Source of the DNA: Malus domestica
Taxonomy: Eukaryota; Streptophyta; Magnoliopsida; Rosales; Rosaceae
Assembly: GCF_042453785.1 (NCBI RefSeq)
Contig: NC_091671.1
Coordinates: forward strand, 39,075,001-39,139,000
Length of the DNA: 64,000 bases
Direction: 5' to 3'
Shown: positions 1 to 12,663 of the stretch, one piece after another
How the letters are laid out: every line of letters starts with the position of its first letter
How positions within the stretch are numbered: the first letter of the stretch is position 1
The notes under the pieces: model-generated
Told to the model about the DNA's origin: nothing
Seen by the model: only the letters and a program-made list of their open reading frames with translations
Databases searched by the model: none
Translations under genes and position numbers: made by a program

Positions 1-48
1 AATACCCACAACACAGCAAGAAGACAAAATGCACTGCTCTACTTAGAG

Positions 49-253
49 CTGGTTTGATATTGCTGTATTTTGAAAAAAAAAACTGTTTTTGCTGTGTTGT
101 GAGAATAAATTTATTTTGCTGCTTCATATTTTCAGTTTTTTTTTTATCCAAAATTGTGAAAATAAGTTGTTTTTAAGTGTTTACCAAATATTTTTTTGAG
201 CTCAGTTTTTTTTTATACCCACCTTTTATAAAAGTATCTCAGTACCAAACCAG
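49..253. mobile_element. MITE, short terminal inverted repeats
   Basis: The left end reads CTGGTTTGATATTGCTGT and the right end, on the other strand, reads CTGGTTTGGTACTGAG, giving imperfect terminal inverted repeats. The flanks are TACTTAGAG (40-48) and TACTTAAAG (254-262), a 9-bp target-site duplication with one mismatch. The interior is poly-A/T-rich with no coding capacity. A related copy in the opposite orientation lies at 50876-51082. The superfamily (hAT or Mutator) cannot be fixed by eye. Confidence 0.6.
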
Positions 254-262
254 TACTTAAAG

Positions 263-1259
263 AGAAAACATGCCTTATTGCAACTACATACAATCATGTA
301 TTTATCTATTTCATATATCCGTGACATCCACTATCTCTCAAATTTTGACCAAAATAACTAGCTCGGTTCCAACAAAGTCAAAACGCTCTCTCACTAGATT
401 TATACAATCATGTATTATGTCTCTTATCGCATGAATGTTCATCGGTGACATCTAAAAATTTCTTCTATTTGAGCTATAATATGTCCAAACAAAGTCAATT
501 TATACCCATATGTATATGTAAGATTCTATTCTTGTTAGCCTTTTTACAAGGAAAAAAAAAAGGTTATGTCCCTTCATATACAAAAAGTTATCTTTGTGTT
601 TGGACTCAAAATTACACCATCGATCCAAGTAATCGACGTCGTTGAATGAGCAGAATTTTAGACCGTTGAATAACAAAGAAGTTGAAATGAATTTCAATTA
701 TCATTGAGAAATAATATTATGATTTTAATTATGATATTATCTCTTAATATATATTAGGATATCTAAACCTAATATTAGGTCTACCCAATTGGTTGTTTTG
801 AAAAGAGGTGATCTGATCCGTCTTCAAATGATTGCACAAAGACATTTCGAATGGGCTCATCATATCAAAGCCCCAGGTGCATGCAATCTCCTACGTGGCT
901 AAGTATTATCAAAACCAAGTCTTATCGCTTCAAATCCTATCTCTGATATTGAAGTGGGTGGTACAATTCAAATTGGCTTGGAATTCATGGAAGTGCTGGA
1001 GTGAATGGGGTTGTAGCATGTGGCTTTATCTTGAGATATGGTGATTATATTTCATCAATTACAATTACTTTTCAGAGTTTAATTTGGTAAAGGAACCATC
1101 ATGCATGTACATGGTCTTCGTCAGGGCAAATGTGCATGATGGATTCAAATGGTGAAGTGATTTGATGAAATTATGATGCTGAGATAAGAAGCCTAGGTAG
1201 GCTAGGCTTTTGGTCATGATGGGATAAGCCCAGATGGGCTTTTATTTGGCTTTGTAGTC
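263..1259. other. AT-rich intergenic DNA, no gene seen
   Basis: No convincing coding exon, RNA gene or structured repeat was recognised here. The short open frames lack family resemblance. Confidence 0.5.
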
Positions 1260-2977
1260 AAAATGGTCTATGAGATTTGCATAACTCCTCACTTTGGTCC
1301 CTGAGATTTCAAATCAATAGAAGTGGTCCCTGAGATTGTCCACTGTGGAGCCAAAAATATTCACAAGGCGACACGTGGGTTTTTTGGACAAAAATGACAA
1401 AAATACCCTCGAGGCATACCGGGTCTCCTACACGCGAGCAGTGGAGAATCATCCATCAACCAAGTCAGAAGTACCCAAAATGGGTAACAATTCAAAACCT
1501 ATTTCATATATGTTTTTACCTCATTTTTTCCTTATTCAATTAGCCATTTATTTCAAACATTCCATAACATCCTCAACCAATTAATATAATCAATATATTA
1601 AAGGCTATTTACATCACCAAATCACCCCAAAATCACACCAAGGTCCGGCCATTCCCATCCAAAAAGAGCCTATCATATTCTCTACCTTTTCCACCATTTT
1701 CCCTTTTTAATTACCCTAATTAACTAGCCAATTAATTCCAAAAACCACCAAAACATTCATTTTATGTTTAAATAGCCAAATAAATTGGCTAATTAAACCT
1801 AAATTAAACCTAAAAACCCTAGCCACCTCCTAACTCTATAAATAGACACCTATTCTCATCAAAAAATCAATTCCAACACTTTGGCAAAAATCCCAAAATT
1901 CTCTAAACACTCTTTCTCTCTAAATTCTAACTTTGGTATCGGAGGTTCTTCGGCCAAAGCCCCCCCAATTCATCGTGGGTGCGTGAGGCTCTTGGCCTTA
2001 ACCTAAGGTGTTAATTGTTTTGTAGGTGCAAAATCGTCCAAGATCGAGGAGGAAGAAATTTGCATCCACATCCACCATCCATCATTTTGGTCATTTCGTT
2101 AAAAACTTCGTTAAGTGTCCCTGAGCTCTTGGCCGAAAGTTTGGGCAATTTTCAAAGTTTCGTAACTCAATCGTTTCTTAACCAAATTCGACCCGTAATA
2201 TATCAAAGTGAAGATAGGAAAGTGTAAAATAAGATTATAGAAGCCCAATGGTTGCCAGAGATGGTTGGAAAATAGCCTCAAAGTTGACTGGTCCGAAGGA
2301 AAACTGGAAAACTCGCTGGACACTGGGTAAAATTTAAACGTTCATAACTTCTTCAATACTCAACGAAATTAAGTGATTCAAAAATAAAAATCATACTTCT
2401 CAATGAGATGAAGAGAATGGTACCTTTTTGACAACTAAATCACCATGATTTGACTGGAAAATAGCTCGAAATTGGCAAACTCAAGACCAAGACAACCACT
2501 TTTGAGCAGTTTTCCGGCCAAACCAAGCCTAGTTAGCAGCTAAAAAAGGTACCATTCTCTTCATCTCATTGAGAAGAATGATTTTTGTTTTTGAATCACT
2601 TGATTTCGTTGAGTATTGAAGAAGTTATGAACGTTTAAAGTTTACTTAGTTTCCAGAGAGTTTTCCAGTTTTTTCTTGGACCAGTCAACTTTGAGGCTAT
2701 TTTCCAACCATCTCTGGAATCATAATAGGTACAATATTATTCTACACTTTCCTATCTTCATTTTGATATATTATGGATCGAATTTGGTTAAGAAATGATT
2801 GAGTTACGAAACTTTAAAAATTGCCCAAACTTCCGGGCGAGAGCTCTGAAACACTTAACGGAGTTTTTAATGGAATGACCAAAATGATGGATGGTGGACA
2901 ATCTCAGGGACCACTTCTATTGATTTGAAATCTCAAGGACTAAAGTGAGGAGTTATGCAAATCTCAGGGACCATTTT
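1260..2977. mobile_element. Foldback-type element with very long inverted arms
   Basis: Left arm 1260-1343 plus about 2076-2430 is the inverse of right arm about 2545-2977. The outermost sequences, AAAATGGTC at left and GACCATTTT at right, pair, and the arms stay recognisable for about 430 bp with scattered mismatches. The unpaired centre is only about 115 bp (2431-2544). The left arm is interrupted by a solo LTR (1344-2070). There is no coding capacity; this looks like a non-autonomous long-TIR DNA element. No clear target-site duplication was found. Confidence 0.7.
1344..2070 (+). repeat. Solo LTR inserted in the foldback element
   Basis: The segment begins TGTGGAGCC and ends GCATCCACA, so it has the TG...CA ends of an LTR. 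It is bracketed by an exact 5-bp duplication, TCCAC (1339-1343 and 2071-2075). Without it the left arm matches the right arm across the junction, which proves it is an insertion. A TATA box (CTATAAATAG, 1836-1845) lies upstream of a pyrimidine-rich leader, as expected for U3/R. Plus orientation is inferred from this TATA box. No internal retrotransposon sequence remains, so it arose by LTR-LTR recombination. Confidence 0.75.
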
Positions 2978-3370
2978 ATCTAAAAAGCCCTTTTATTTTG
3001 ATTGAAAAGTCAAAATTATTTGTGGCCTGATAATTCCGCACATAACCGAAGGACGTAATTAGCTAATTAGTTATTCGGTTTGGGCATCACGTAGGCTTGG
3101 TAGTTTTTAGGGTCAACACTTTGATAACAATTTCAACTTTTTATTTATAAGATCACATATACATACACATTTTGGCTCATAAAGTTCTTCCTTGTACGGA
3201 AGTTTTTAAGTTTGTAAATGTGGTATATGGTCAATGTAGATTTCAATATTTAAATGCAGAGCATATTGTTGCATAAAATTCATAGAAGAAAGAAAAAAAA
3301 AAGCAAAGAATAAAGTTTTGGGTGAAAAGGGAGGAAGAACTGTTAGATATTCAAAGAGACGACTCATTGA
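2978..3370. other. Spacer, nothing recognised
   Basis: AT-rich sequence between the foldback element and the copia element, with no supported feature. Confidence 0.4.
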
Positions 3371-3808
3371 TTTTAGCATAAACACAACACCAAGATCATG
3401 CAAAGAAAGTTGCTGAGGTCAAAACACAGAACCATAAACCATAAAGCAATGCACATAAAGAAAACATACCTGCAGAAGAACTCGAAGATGTTGCTATATC
3501 TGATTTCTGCAGCAAAGTCGTGGCGCACCTTCTCATCTCTTCAGCGAACAAGACTCTCAACTAATAATAGGTCTTAGTCTTAAATTGAGTACACACTGTG
3601 AGAGCAGAGGCCACCATATATTTACTATATAATTCAAGCCAAATTCTACAAGGATTTCCCTATTAAAATCTTTATAGAAAACGAATTCCTTCTAAATAGT
3701 AGTTCAACATAATATGGATTCACAAATCCATTCTCAACAAGGCTTCCTACTTAATCTTTAATCCTATAACCAAGTTTACGGGTTCATACTCATGCTCATA
3801 TTCTTACA
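3371..3808 (-). repeat. 3' LTR of copia element 1
   Basis: Direct repeat of 9285-9722. In element orientation it begins TGTAAGAATATGAG and ends TTATGCTAAAA, the last bases mutated from the ACA end seen in the other LTR. Confidence 0.9.
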
Positions 3809-3822
3809 TTCTCCCACTTGAG
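3809..3822 (-). promoter_or_regulatory. Polypurine tract of copia element 1
   Basis: Minus strand reads CAAGTGGGAGAA directly before the TGTAAG start of the 3' LTR, the usual place of the plus-strand primer. Confidence 0.75.
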
Positions 3823-4461
3823 CAAGTATCAACCAAGAAACTTTGTTCGATTAAGATTATAATATGGTGATCACTAAGCCCCATTGAGCTACATCATAAT
3901 CAATCTATCTGTGCATTTCAAAACATAAAATTTGAAAGCTTATAATCACAACCAAAATGTAATTGATGCTTTCAGATTCCTTATGTTCAATATGCACTTA
4001 TAACATTATGATCAAACTGACTTTAGTGGACTTGAATATCCACTCCTACTATATCTTAAATCAAGTTCATCATAGATATCAAAACCGTCTTCTTGTGATT
4101 CACATGAATTCAAACAATTGCTTAAGTCAAATCATAAAGATTCTCAAAGCATTTAACTGAATACTCAATCACACATATGTATATATATATCAGATGAATC
4201 AATTACAAAAATTGAATCTCTGAATACAATTAAAACTAGCTCATAATTATACTAACTGTCAATAACTAGCTAAACCAGAAAACTTAACTCAAGAGAAGAA
4301 CATCACTGCTATACCAGCTCGAGCACACCCATTCTTGAGATTTGTATCTTGAATAAACCAACAGGCAAGACTTTGGTCAAAGTATCAGCAACCATTAAAC
4401 TTGTGCTGATATGCTGCACATCAATGGTTCCTTGCTTGACTTTTTCCCTTACTTTCAGAAA

Positions 4462-7400
4462 CTAAACATCCATCAACCTTAAAGCAAAAGTCATTTTGTT
4501 GTTCTTTGCAAAGAAAACTGCAGAATTATTGTCACGATACATATTTAAAGGTTTTTGTATTGATCTCACAATCCTCAATTCTTCCTCAAAATTCTTCAAC
4601 CAAACTCCCTGCTTCATTCCTTCAAAACATGCCACGAATTCTACCTCCATGATAGAAGTTGCAATGACAGTTTGTTTGGCACTCTTCCAAGATACTGCAC
4701 CTCCACCAAACAAAAAAACATATGCACCAGTTGATTTTTTGTCATCTAAATCACCTACCGAGTCAGAATCGGTGTACCTTTTTAATTCAAGTTCTTCTTC
4801 TCTACCATACACAAGCATATAGCCTTTGGTTTGTTGTAGATACCTTAGAACTTTCTTGGTAGCACTTTAGTGTATTTCCCCTGGATTAGATTGAAATCTT
4901 CCCAAAATCCCTACTATATATGTAATGTCAGGCCTTGTACAAATATTTGCATGCATCAAGCTTCCAAAAAGTGATGCATATGGCTTTTTAGACATCTTTT
5001 TTACTTCAATATCAGTTCTAGGACATTGTTCATTTGACAACCGATCTTTTTTGTTCACTGGTACATGGCAACCATTGCAGCTTTCTATATTGAATCTGGT
5101 CAAAATTCTTTCAATGTAACCTTTCTGTGAGAGCCCTAACAATTTCATGTTTCTGTCTCTAGCAATCTTAATTCCCATAATAAAATGTACTTCACCAAAG
5201 TCCTTCATTTCGAAATTTGCACTAAGTAATGTCTTTGTTTCTTTTAACACATGAATGCAAGAACTAGCAAGTAATATGTCATCAACATACATGACTAGAA
5301 TTATAAACTTTGTCCATTTTGAACTTGATATAGATGCAATCATCGAGTTTGTTCTCAACAAAGCTATTAGAAGTTACCACTTGATCAAACTTTAAGTACC
5401 ATTGTTTGGAAGATTGCTTGAGACCATAGATTGACTTCTTCAACTTACAAACCATATTCTCCTTCCTCATTTTAATAAATCCAAGGGGTTGAACCATGTA
5501 AATCTCTTCGTAAAGATCACCATTGAGGAAAGTTGTTTTTACATCCATTTGATGTAATTCTAGATCAAAATGTGCAGTTATTGCCATATTGAGTCTTAGT
5601 GAATCTTTAGAGGATACGGTTGAGAAGGTGTCATTATAGTCAATTCATTCTCTCTGAGTGAACCCTTTAGCAACCGATCAAGCTTTATACCTTTTAATTT
5701 GTCATTGTGCATCCCTCTTAATCTTATATGCCCATTTACACCCTATAGGCTTTATATCAAACCTTGGTTCCATTAACAACCAGACTTAATTCTTGTACAT
5801 TGATTCCAGCTCCTCATTCATTGCATTAAGCCACCAAACTAACTATGAACTCTTCATTGCTTGTGAATAAGTTATTGGATCATCAATGTCTCCAATATTG
5901 TAATCACTTTCTTGAAGATAACAAAGAAAATCCTTCGAAATTGGAGGTTTTCTTGCCTTTATAGACTTCCTTGTCTCAGGTTAAACTTGCACAGTTTCAG
6001 TATGATCTAGTATAGGTTGATTTGTTTCAGTTTCCATATCTTTCATTTTAGTGGTCTCTTGATGCTCTTCTAATTAATCAGGCAACTCAAGATCTGTGAC
6101 TTGATCCTTGGACTGAGGCAACACCAAAACTGGACAATATTCAATTGAAGGTTCTTCAGATTGATGTTGTTTAATTTCTTCAAAAATGAAATTTTCAATT
6201 GTGAAGTGTGAGACATCTTGATCTTTTAAAAAACCTTGCATTATGAGTTTCTTTAATTCTTGTGTGAGCTTGTGCACATTATAACTTGAAGCCTTTTGAT
6301 TTCTCAGAGTAACCAATGAAATAGCATGATTCTATCCTCGGGTCCAACTTTCTTTCTTTTGGATTATAGAACCTAGCCTCTGCATTGCACCCCTAAACAT
6401 GAAAATGCTTATAACTTGGCATTATTCCATACCAGATTTCAAATGGGGTAGATGAAACTGATTTGCTAGGGACTTTGTTAAGTATGTAATTTGCAGTCTT
6501 GATAGCTTCACCCCAAAGGAATCCAGGTAATCTTGATCTTGACATCATACTTCTTACCATGCCAATCAATATTCTATTCATTCGTTCTGACACACCATTT
6601 TGTTATGATGTGCCATGTGTTGTATACTGAGACACAATGCCTTGTTCTTTAAGGTATAGGGCAAATGGACCCTTCTGTTGGCCAGACTCTGTGTACCTGC
6701 CAAAATACTCTCCACCACTATCTAATCTAACAATTTTAATGGTCTTGTTTAGTTACTTTTATACCTTAGTCTTAAAGATTTTGAAATATTTGAGGACTGC
6801 TAACTTTTCATTTATGAGAAAGGTGCAAATCTTGAAAAATCATCAATAAAGTTAACAAAAGAACTATTTCCACAAATTGTTTTAGTTGGAAAAGGATCAC
6901 AAACATTTGTATGAATTATCTGAAGATAACTTTTACTCCTTTTGGCTTCAAGGTTTCAAAAATTAGTGAGTTTTCCTTTGAAACAATTGACACAATCTAT
7001 TTCAGTTGATAAATCAAGTGGTGGAATCAACTTTTCTTTTGATAACTTAGTAATTCTTTCTTTTGAGATGTGGCCTAATCTCTTGTGCCAAAGGATGTAA
7101 GAACTATCAGTGTCTAGCATTCTCTTAGTGCCTGTGTGCAATGCATGATGCTCATTTAAAATCACACTACATTCTAATTGACATAGACTGTCAACCAAAT
7201 TAGCAGTACCTAAAACCGAATCAAGACAACCCTTTTGAAAAACTTTCAAACAGTCATTATCACCTAGGAATGAAATCCCATGTTTCACAAATCTAGAGCC
7301 TGAAATTAGGTTTATCCTCATCTTTGGCACATAGAGGACATCATGCAATTGTAAAACAAAACCAGAAGACAATTTTAACTTGACTGTCCCAACAGCCTTA

Positions 7401-7639
7401 ACTGCCACTTTTGATCCTTCCCTCACAAAAACATTATAACAGTTAAAGCTGGAATCCTTTTGTTTTTCAAAACCATGTAGTGAATTGGTTATCTGCACTG
7501 TGCAACCAATGTCAAACCACCATGAATAAGTAGAAACTTCAAACAAGTTTGACTCTACATAGACATTAGCTATATCTTTTCCATTGGCTCTCAAATAATC
7601 CGTAAAAAGTTCAGATTGATTTCTTAAATGACCTCGAGT
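4462..7639 (-). pseudogene. pol pseudogene of copia element 1 (PR-INT-RT-RH)
   Basis: Read leftwards the domains are: an aspartic protease remnant with WWFDIG where D-S/T-G is expected (about 7515); the GAG-pre-integrase HHCC region (LWHKRLGHIS, ending C..C near 6990); an integrase core piece (SERMNRILIGMVRSMMSR, 6393-6593); a linker (6074-6316); reverse transcriptase with GLKQSSKQWY and YVDD (4867-5587); and RNase H (RYTDSDSVGDLDD, 4462-4818). At least four frame breaks separate the pieces, and the catalytic D-T-G is lost. Confidence 0.88.
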
Positions 7640-8446
7640 TTTGCAGAAAAACACTTAAGTTTAGCAACATTTTTAACCTTTGGTTTAAGATTGTTAGATC
7701 CTTTAGAAGTTTCAAATATCTTAGCAGAAACAGTAGTCTTATCATGAGGTTTAGGGTATTTAAAGTTCTTACCTGGATTATTTCCAACATTGTTAAACTT
7801 CCTTCCTTTCCCTCATTGCACAAAGTTCACAGTTTCGATGTCTTTGCCCCTCTCTTGTCTATGTCGAGTTTCTTCTTGAACACACTGTCCAATAAGCTCA
7901 TCTACATCCCAACTCTTGACTTGTGTGTTATAGAACACCTTCAGTTGAGAAAACTTGTTTGGCAGGGCTTGGAGGATCATGAAGACTAGCTGTTTCTCAC
8001 CAATGTTGACATCCATGGAGTTTAACTTTTCTGCAGCATCAGTCATCTTCATAATACGATCCCAAATTGAACCAGTGTTGTCAATCTTGTAAGTTGTCAA
8101 AAGTGACATATATTGACTGATCTTTGCTTTTTGTGACTCCTTGAACTTTTTCTTGATTGCCTTTAAATACTCTGTAGCTAATTCATGTTTTCTGATCCCT
8201 CCTCGAACTGTATCAGTCATCCCACTTTCAAGAATTGAAAGTGCAAATTTGTTTGCTCTTGTCCACTTCTCATAATCTCCCTTTTCTACTCTAGTGCTTT
8301 GTTCTGTGATCACTGGTCTTAGAGTATCAAAGGCTATATCATACTCATTGATTGTCAACAGTAATCATATCTATCTCCTCCATTTTTTGTAGTTACTCCC
8401 TCCAGTGAGAATTGGTATATTAGCTAAGTTCAAAGTCTCGAGAGAC
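7640..8446 (-). pseudogene. gag pseudogene of copia element 1
   Basis: The longest piece (7813-8358) is a UBN2/Retrotran_gag-type capsid sequence of 181 residues, with motifs such as LTTYKIDNTGSIWDRI. The N-terminal part (LETLNLANIPILTGG, near 8400-8440) is in another frame, and a stop follows NYKKWRR, so the start is broken. The nucleocapsid zinc knuckle near 7640-7660 keeps CKTRGH, but a one-base frameshift removes its first cysteine. Not functional. Confidence 0.85.
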
Positions 8447-9270
8447 ATGGCGGATGCTGCAGAAGAAATCACAAACATGAACCAGTTAGGTTCCTGATTT
8501 CCTTTTGCAGTTTAGCACATCACAACTCTCATAAATAAATCATACATGTAGACTTAACAACATATAGTTGATAAGCATACATAGAAAAATTGACTTATCA
8601 AAACTTAAGCAAATTTATGACAAGATATGCAACAACAGACAGTCAAGAGATGTCTCATGCATGATAACCATCATTCATGGTTTAACAGAAAACATAAAGG
8701 TGCATTAGAATTCTGTAGATTTCAAAATAATTGTAGATAATACATGATCGAACACCCAAGGTCTAAAATTTCTGCTGAACAGTTTCAATTAAATTGAATC
8801 CATATAGATTTTGTTATTTCAAAGTCTTATCCTTTAAGATCTAACATAAACCCTCGACTCAATATGCAGAAGAACTGTTAAGCAGGCAAGAATAAAAACA
8901 TACCTTACACATATCCAATTTTATGAAACAGTGTAGCAGAATAACCATTCAAATCGATCATATCAGTTGCAATATTGATGAAATTATAACCTAGAAGCAT
9001 GTTTTGTTGAATGATGTTCATAATCGAAAAGCCCCAATTGGAAAGAAAACCCGTTCCCATGGATTTGCAAAAAATCCAAGGGTAACATCCCTTTAAATCC
9101 CAACGGTTATATTTTTTTAATCATGTTTTGTCTTTATTCGTAAAACATTTATACTAGAACCTGTGTTCGATTCCCCAAAGTGGCAATGAAAATATATTTT
9201 TCTCAAACATTATTTATGTTTTTGGAACCTACTGGTTTTAATCACAGAACTTATAATTTATGAACCTAAA

Positions 9271-9282
9271 GCTATGATACCA
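9271..9282 (-). promoter_or_regulatory. Primer-binding site of copia element 1
   Basis: Minus strand reads TGGTATCATAGC, one base from TGGTATCAGAGC, the site complementary to initiator-methionine tRNA used by most plant copia elements. It starts two bases inside the 5' LTR. Confidence 0.85.
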
Positions 9283-9284
9283 CA

Positions 9285-9722
9285 TGTTAGCATAAACACA
9301 ACACCAAGATCATGCAAAGCAAGTTACCGTGGTCAAAACATATGACCATAAACCATAAAGCAATGCACAGAGAGAAAACATACCTGCAAAAGAACTCTAA
9401 GATGTTGCCGTATCTGATTTTTGCAGCAAAGTCGTGGCGCACCTTCTCCTCTCTTCAGTGAACGAGACTCTCAACTAATAATAGGTCTTAGTCTTAAATT
9501 GAGTACACACTGTGAGAGCAGAGGCCACCATATATATACTATATAATCCAAGCCAAATTCTACAAGGATTTCCCTATTAAGATCCTTATAGAAAACTAAT
9601 TCCTTCTAAATAGTACTTCAGCATAATATGGATTCACAAATCCATTCTCAACAAGGCTTCCTACTAAATCTCTAATCCTATAACCAAGTTTACAGGTTCA
9701 TACTCATGCTCATATTCTTATA
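9285..9722 (-). repeat. 5' LTR of copia element 1
   Basis: Direct repeat of 3371-3808. In element orientation it ends TTATGCTAACA immediately before the primer-binding site, so this is the 5' LTR of a minus-strand element. Confidence 0.9.
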
Positions 9723-9985
9723 TCCTAATCACACCGATAATATCAAAATTTAACCACCTATTATTAGGTGTTGAGTTTTATCATAAAAGATCTATGTGTA
9801 TTCGGAGTGAAACTATACACATATATATTGTATTTTATTTTCTCAGTTTTCCACGTGGAACTTATATTCAACAAGAACGAGTTGATTGATACCCACCAGT
9901 ACAACCAGTTTGTATATATAGTCAATTATTCTTTCTGGAAAATAAAGTTAAATTTCGAATAAACTCTCTTCAACTAAGTCATTTT
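9723..9985. other. Spacer, nothing recognised
   Basis: AT-rich stretch between the copia 5' LTR and the LINE fragment; no supported feature. Confidence 0.4.
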
Positions 9986-11262
9986 TCAGCTTTAAATAAG
10001 GCCTTTTTGTTGAAAAAGTTTTGGGATATTTTGGTTACCTCATCTATGGCTTCACGTTTCTTTCAAGGTCGGGTTTTTAATTGTCTTGGACAACCGTGTT
10101 CTACATACAAGAGTTCCTTTATTTGGCCTGGTTTACGCCCTTTTCTGATTTTATTGTGGATGGTTGTGGATTCCCCCACCTACTTTACATTCATGGCTAG
10201 CGCCCATTTGGGATGATATTTCTTCTATTGGGCTTCCTTCAAAGTATGGGATTGATGACAAAATAGTTTGGTTGTCTGCTTCAAATGGTGACCTTTCCTT
10301 CTCTTTGGCTTATGATTTTAAGCGTAATAAACAACCAGTGGTTCAATGGGATCGATGGGTTTGGCAATCTTGCTTTCGCCCTCGTAATTTGGTTACATTG
10401 TGGAAGTATTTACATGGTAAGATGTTAACTGATGATCTCTTGTAGCAAAGAGGCTTTGCTATAACATCTATGTGCTCTCTTTGTTATGAAGGTAGGGAGA
10501 CTGCTTCACATATTTTCTTTGAGTGCTCTTTTGCACGTAAAATTTGGTCTACTGTTTTGGAATTATTCAGAGTTCAATATTTATTTCAAGATATTTTTAG
10601 TTTTTCCATTATCCTTTACAACAAGGTTTTGGTACCCAAGTGCAACTGCTTTGGTGGGGTATGATTGGAGTTGGTTTTTATTCTATTTGGCATGCTCGCA
10701 ACGCTGTTCATTTTCATGAGGAGGTTGTTTCCATTAATTATGTTGTAAGGTCCATTAAATGTCAACTCCTTGAAATTGATTCTCTCAATTCCGGCTGTAT
10801 GAAGAATTCTGTGGAAGAGATTTGCATTCTTCATTCTATTGGTGTTCGTGGATGTCTTGCTAAGGCTCCAAAAATTATTGAGGTGTTGTGGCACCCGCCT
10901 TCTCAGTCTTGGATCAAAGTGAATACTGATGGTGCTGCAAGAGGTTCCCCTAGTGTGGCTGCATTTGGTGGTATCTTTCGGGATTTTACGAGTAATTCTC
11001 TTGGTTGTTTTGCGGGTTCAATAGGCTTGGCATCTTCTTTGGATGCCGAACTACGAGCTGTTATTCATGTTGTATCTTTTGCTGAAAGAGGTTTTGAATT
11101 GTTGTTATGAATTCTTTAATGGTCTGGGTTTGGCCTTATGTCTCCCCTGACATACTGGATTTTTCTTGTTTATCAATAAATTCTCCTCAAAGTCTCTTCC
11201 CATGATAGCAATGTTGGAGTGGGATAGACTTTACGGCCAAATTAAAAATTAAAAAAAAAGTC
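9986..11262 (+). mobile_element. L1-type LINE, 3' part, decayed
   Basis: Three frames together encode the end of a plant L1-type ORF2. First comes the region after the RT core (about 10007-10216), then a zf-RVT zinc-binding domain (WDRWVWQSCFRPRN, then SMCSLCYEGRETASHIFFEC, about 10340-10545), then an RNase H domain (WIKVNTDGAARG and LDAELRAVIHV, about 10908-11100) that keeps the first Asp and the Glu of the active site. At least two frameshifts are present. The sequence ends in an A-rich tract at 11241-11262, the likely 3' tail. The 5' part, including endonuclease and RT core, is missing, as in typical 5'-truncated copies. Confidence 0.82.
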
Positions 11263-11445
11263 ACCATCCTTTAGATTGGAACATTTTATTATTGGGGGTG
11301 TTATCAGCATATATACAATCTCCATTTTCTGTTCTTGTCGCATTTGCAGACACTTGGAAACTTTTCATTCATAGAGCCTAAGATACATCATATATTATCT
11401 TAGATTCTACAACTGTATGAGCAAGAAGATAACCCTAATTTATAC

Positions 11446-11650
11446 GTCAGAACAAGAGAATCCCAGTGGTTGGGGTAAATTTTAAACCTGTATTTCGCAT
11501 AGCTGGTTTCTGGATTCGATTCCTAACGCTGGTGAACCACACAATGGTATTCATGAGAAGGTGAAATGTGTCTGTGAGTTTTTCCGGCCTCCACAAGGGT
11601 CAACTAACGTGGCTTTGCCACTAATTGATCCTTTAAAAATATAAAAATAA
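11446..11650 (+). mobile_element. Candidate tRNA-derived SINE
   Basis: A B-box-like sequence, GGATTCGATTCC (about 11512), lies about 40 bases after an A-box-like TGGTTGGGG (about 11470), and the segment ends in an A-rich tail. AATTTATAC occurs just before (11437-11445) and just after (11651-11659), a possible 9-bp target-site duplication. The family was not identified. Confidence 0.4.
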
Positions 11651-11902
11651 AATTTATACCTCATTTCTTGTTTGATTTAAGAACTCTTGGATTCATGACC
11701 ATGTTACTTTATCTTGAGATAAATGAATCTCTCTTGCAACAAAAATAAAAATAAAGTAACAAAGAATCATATTCATATCTTATGCAACGTATAAACGTGT
11801 GGTGAATAAGGTGGATCTAATATCATGTTAATTAGATCAGGTCATTAGAGTAAACGAAAAATTGTTTGATAGTATGAAAAGACTCGAGATCGCATCAGCT
11901 TG

Positions 11903-11992
11903 TACGTGAGAAGCTTTACTTTTCTGATGTGGGATTCATTTCACAACATGAAAACCGTTGCATCACTTCCCGTACAAAAACTAAAGCGGATG
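11903..11992. repeat. Diverged direct repeat, copy 1
   Basis: The sequence around AGAAGCTTTACTTTTCTGATG to CCCGTACAAAAACTAAA recurs, diverged, at about 12248-12316. This is a roughly 75-bp direct repeat of unknown origin. Confidence 0.5.
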
Positions 11993-12247
11993 TTTATTTT
12001 TATTTTTATTTTTTTAAAGTAAAAAAATAAAAAAAGAAGAGGACCTGAAGAAGACTAGTTGAAAATTGCACTCTACTCGTGATCACAATCAAGTAGATTC
12101 ACAACTTACAATGCATTGAAATCCTATACCTCCCGTTTTTTTCCTTTAGGGAGCGTGTCCGCACTTTTCCGCTCAGTCACTTGTTGTGGTTAAACAGCTA
12201 GGGGTGCTCGTCTGCTCACAAAAACGTAGCCAACCCGCATCTAAATG

Positions 12248-12330
12248 TAAAGCTTTACTTCTCCAACGTGAGATTCATATTCTCAACGGTAAAATTGTTG
12301 CATCACATCCGACATGAAAACTAAATCAAT
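12248..12330. repeat. Diverged direct repeat, copy 2
   Basis: Second copy of the 11903-11992 repeat (AAAGCTTTACTTCTCC ... ACATGAAAACTAAA). It is flanked by two further copies of a GGGGTGCTCGTC motif (about 12202 and 12333), so the area is a patchwork of old repeats. No gene was seen between 11263 and 12660. Confidence 0.5.
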
Positions 12331-12663
12331 TAGGGGTGCTCGTCGGTTCAAAAAATCTAGCCAATCCACATCTGACCGATCCAAGATAGATCGGATTGTG
12401 GATTTTCAATCCAAACCAATCCAATCCATTTCATATAATTGGATTGGTTTGGATTGGCCGTCGAGTTTTAATAGTGGAAAATATATATTCATCAAATGTG
12501 ATACAACTTTAGTAAAGTCTAATTCAATCGCAAGTTTTATGAATTGGAATGAAAACATAATGAGCAGTTAAATAAACAACACCCAACCTCATGTAACACC
12601 AAATATAAACAAGGAGTGTAAATAAAAATTTTCGTACGCTGTTAAGTAATTACGCTTTATTCT

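Larger units (their letters stand above)
3371..9722 (-). mobile_element. Ty1/copia LTR retrotransposon, decayed
   Basis: Two 438-bp LTRs (3371-3808 and 9285-9722) flank a 5.5-kb interior that reads gag, protease, integrase, reverse transcriptase, RNase H on the minus strand, the copia order. A primer-binding site and polypurine tract sit at the expected inner LTR edges. Frameshifts and stops break every domain, the LTRs differ at scattered sites, and the LTR termini have mutated (TTTTAG for TGTTAG on the left; TA for CA on the right). The flanks ATTGA and TCCTA do not match, so no target-site duplication survives. This is an old, immobile copy. Confidence 0.93.
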
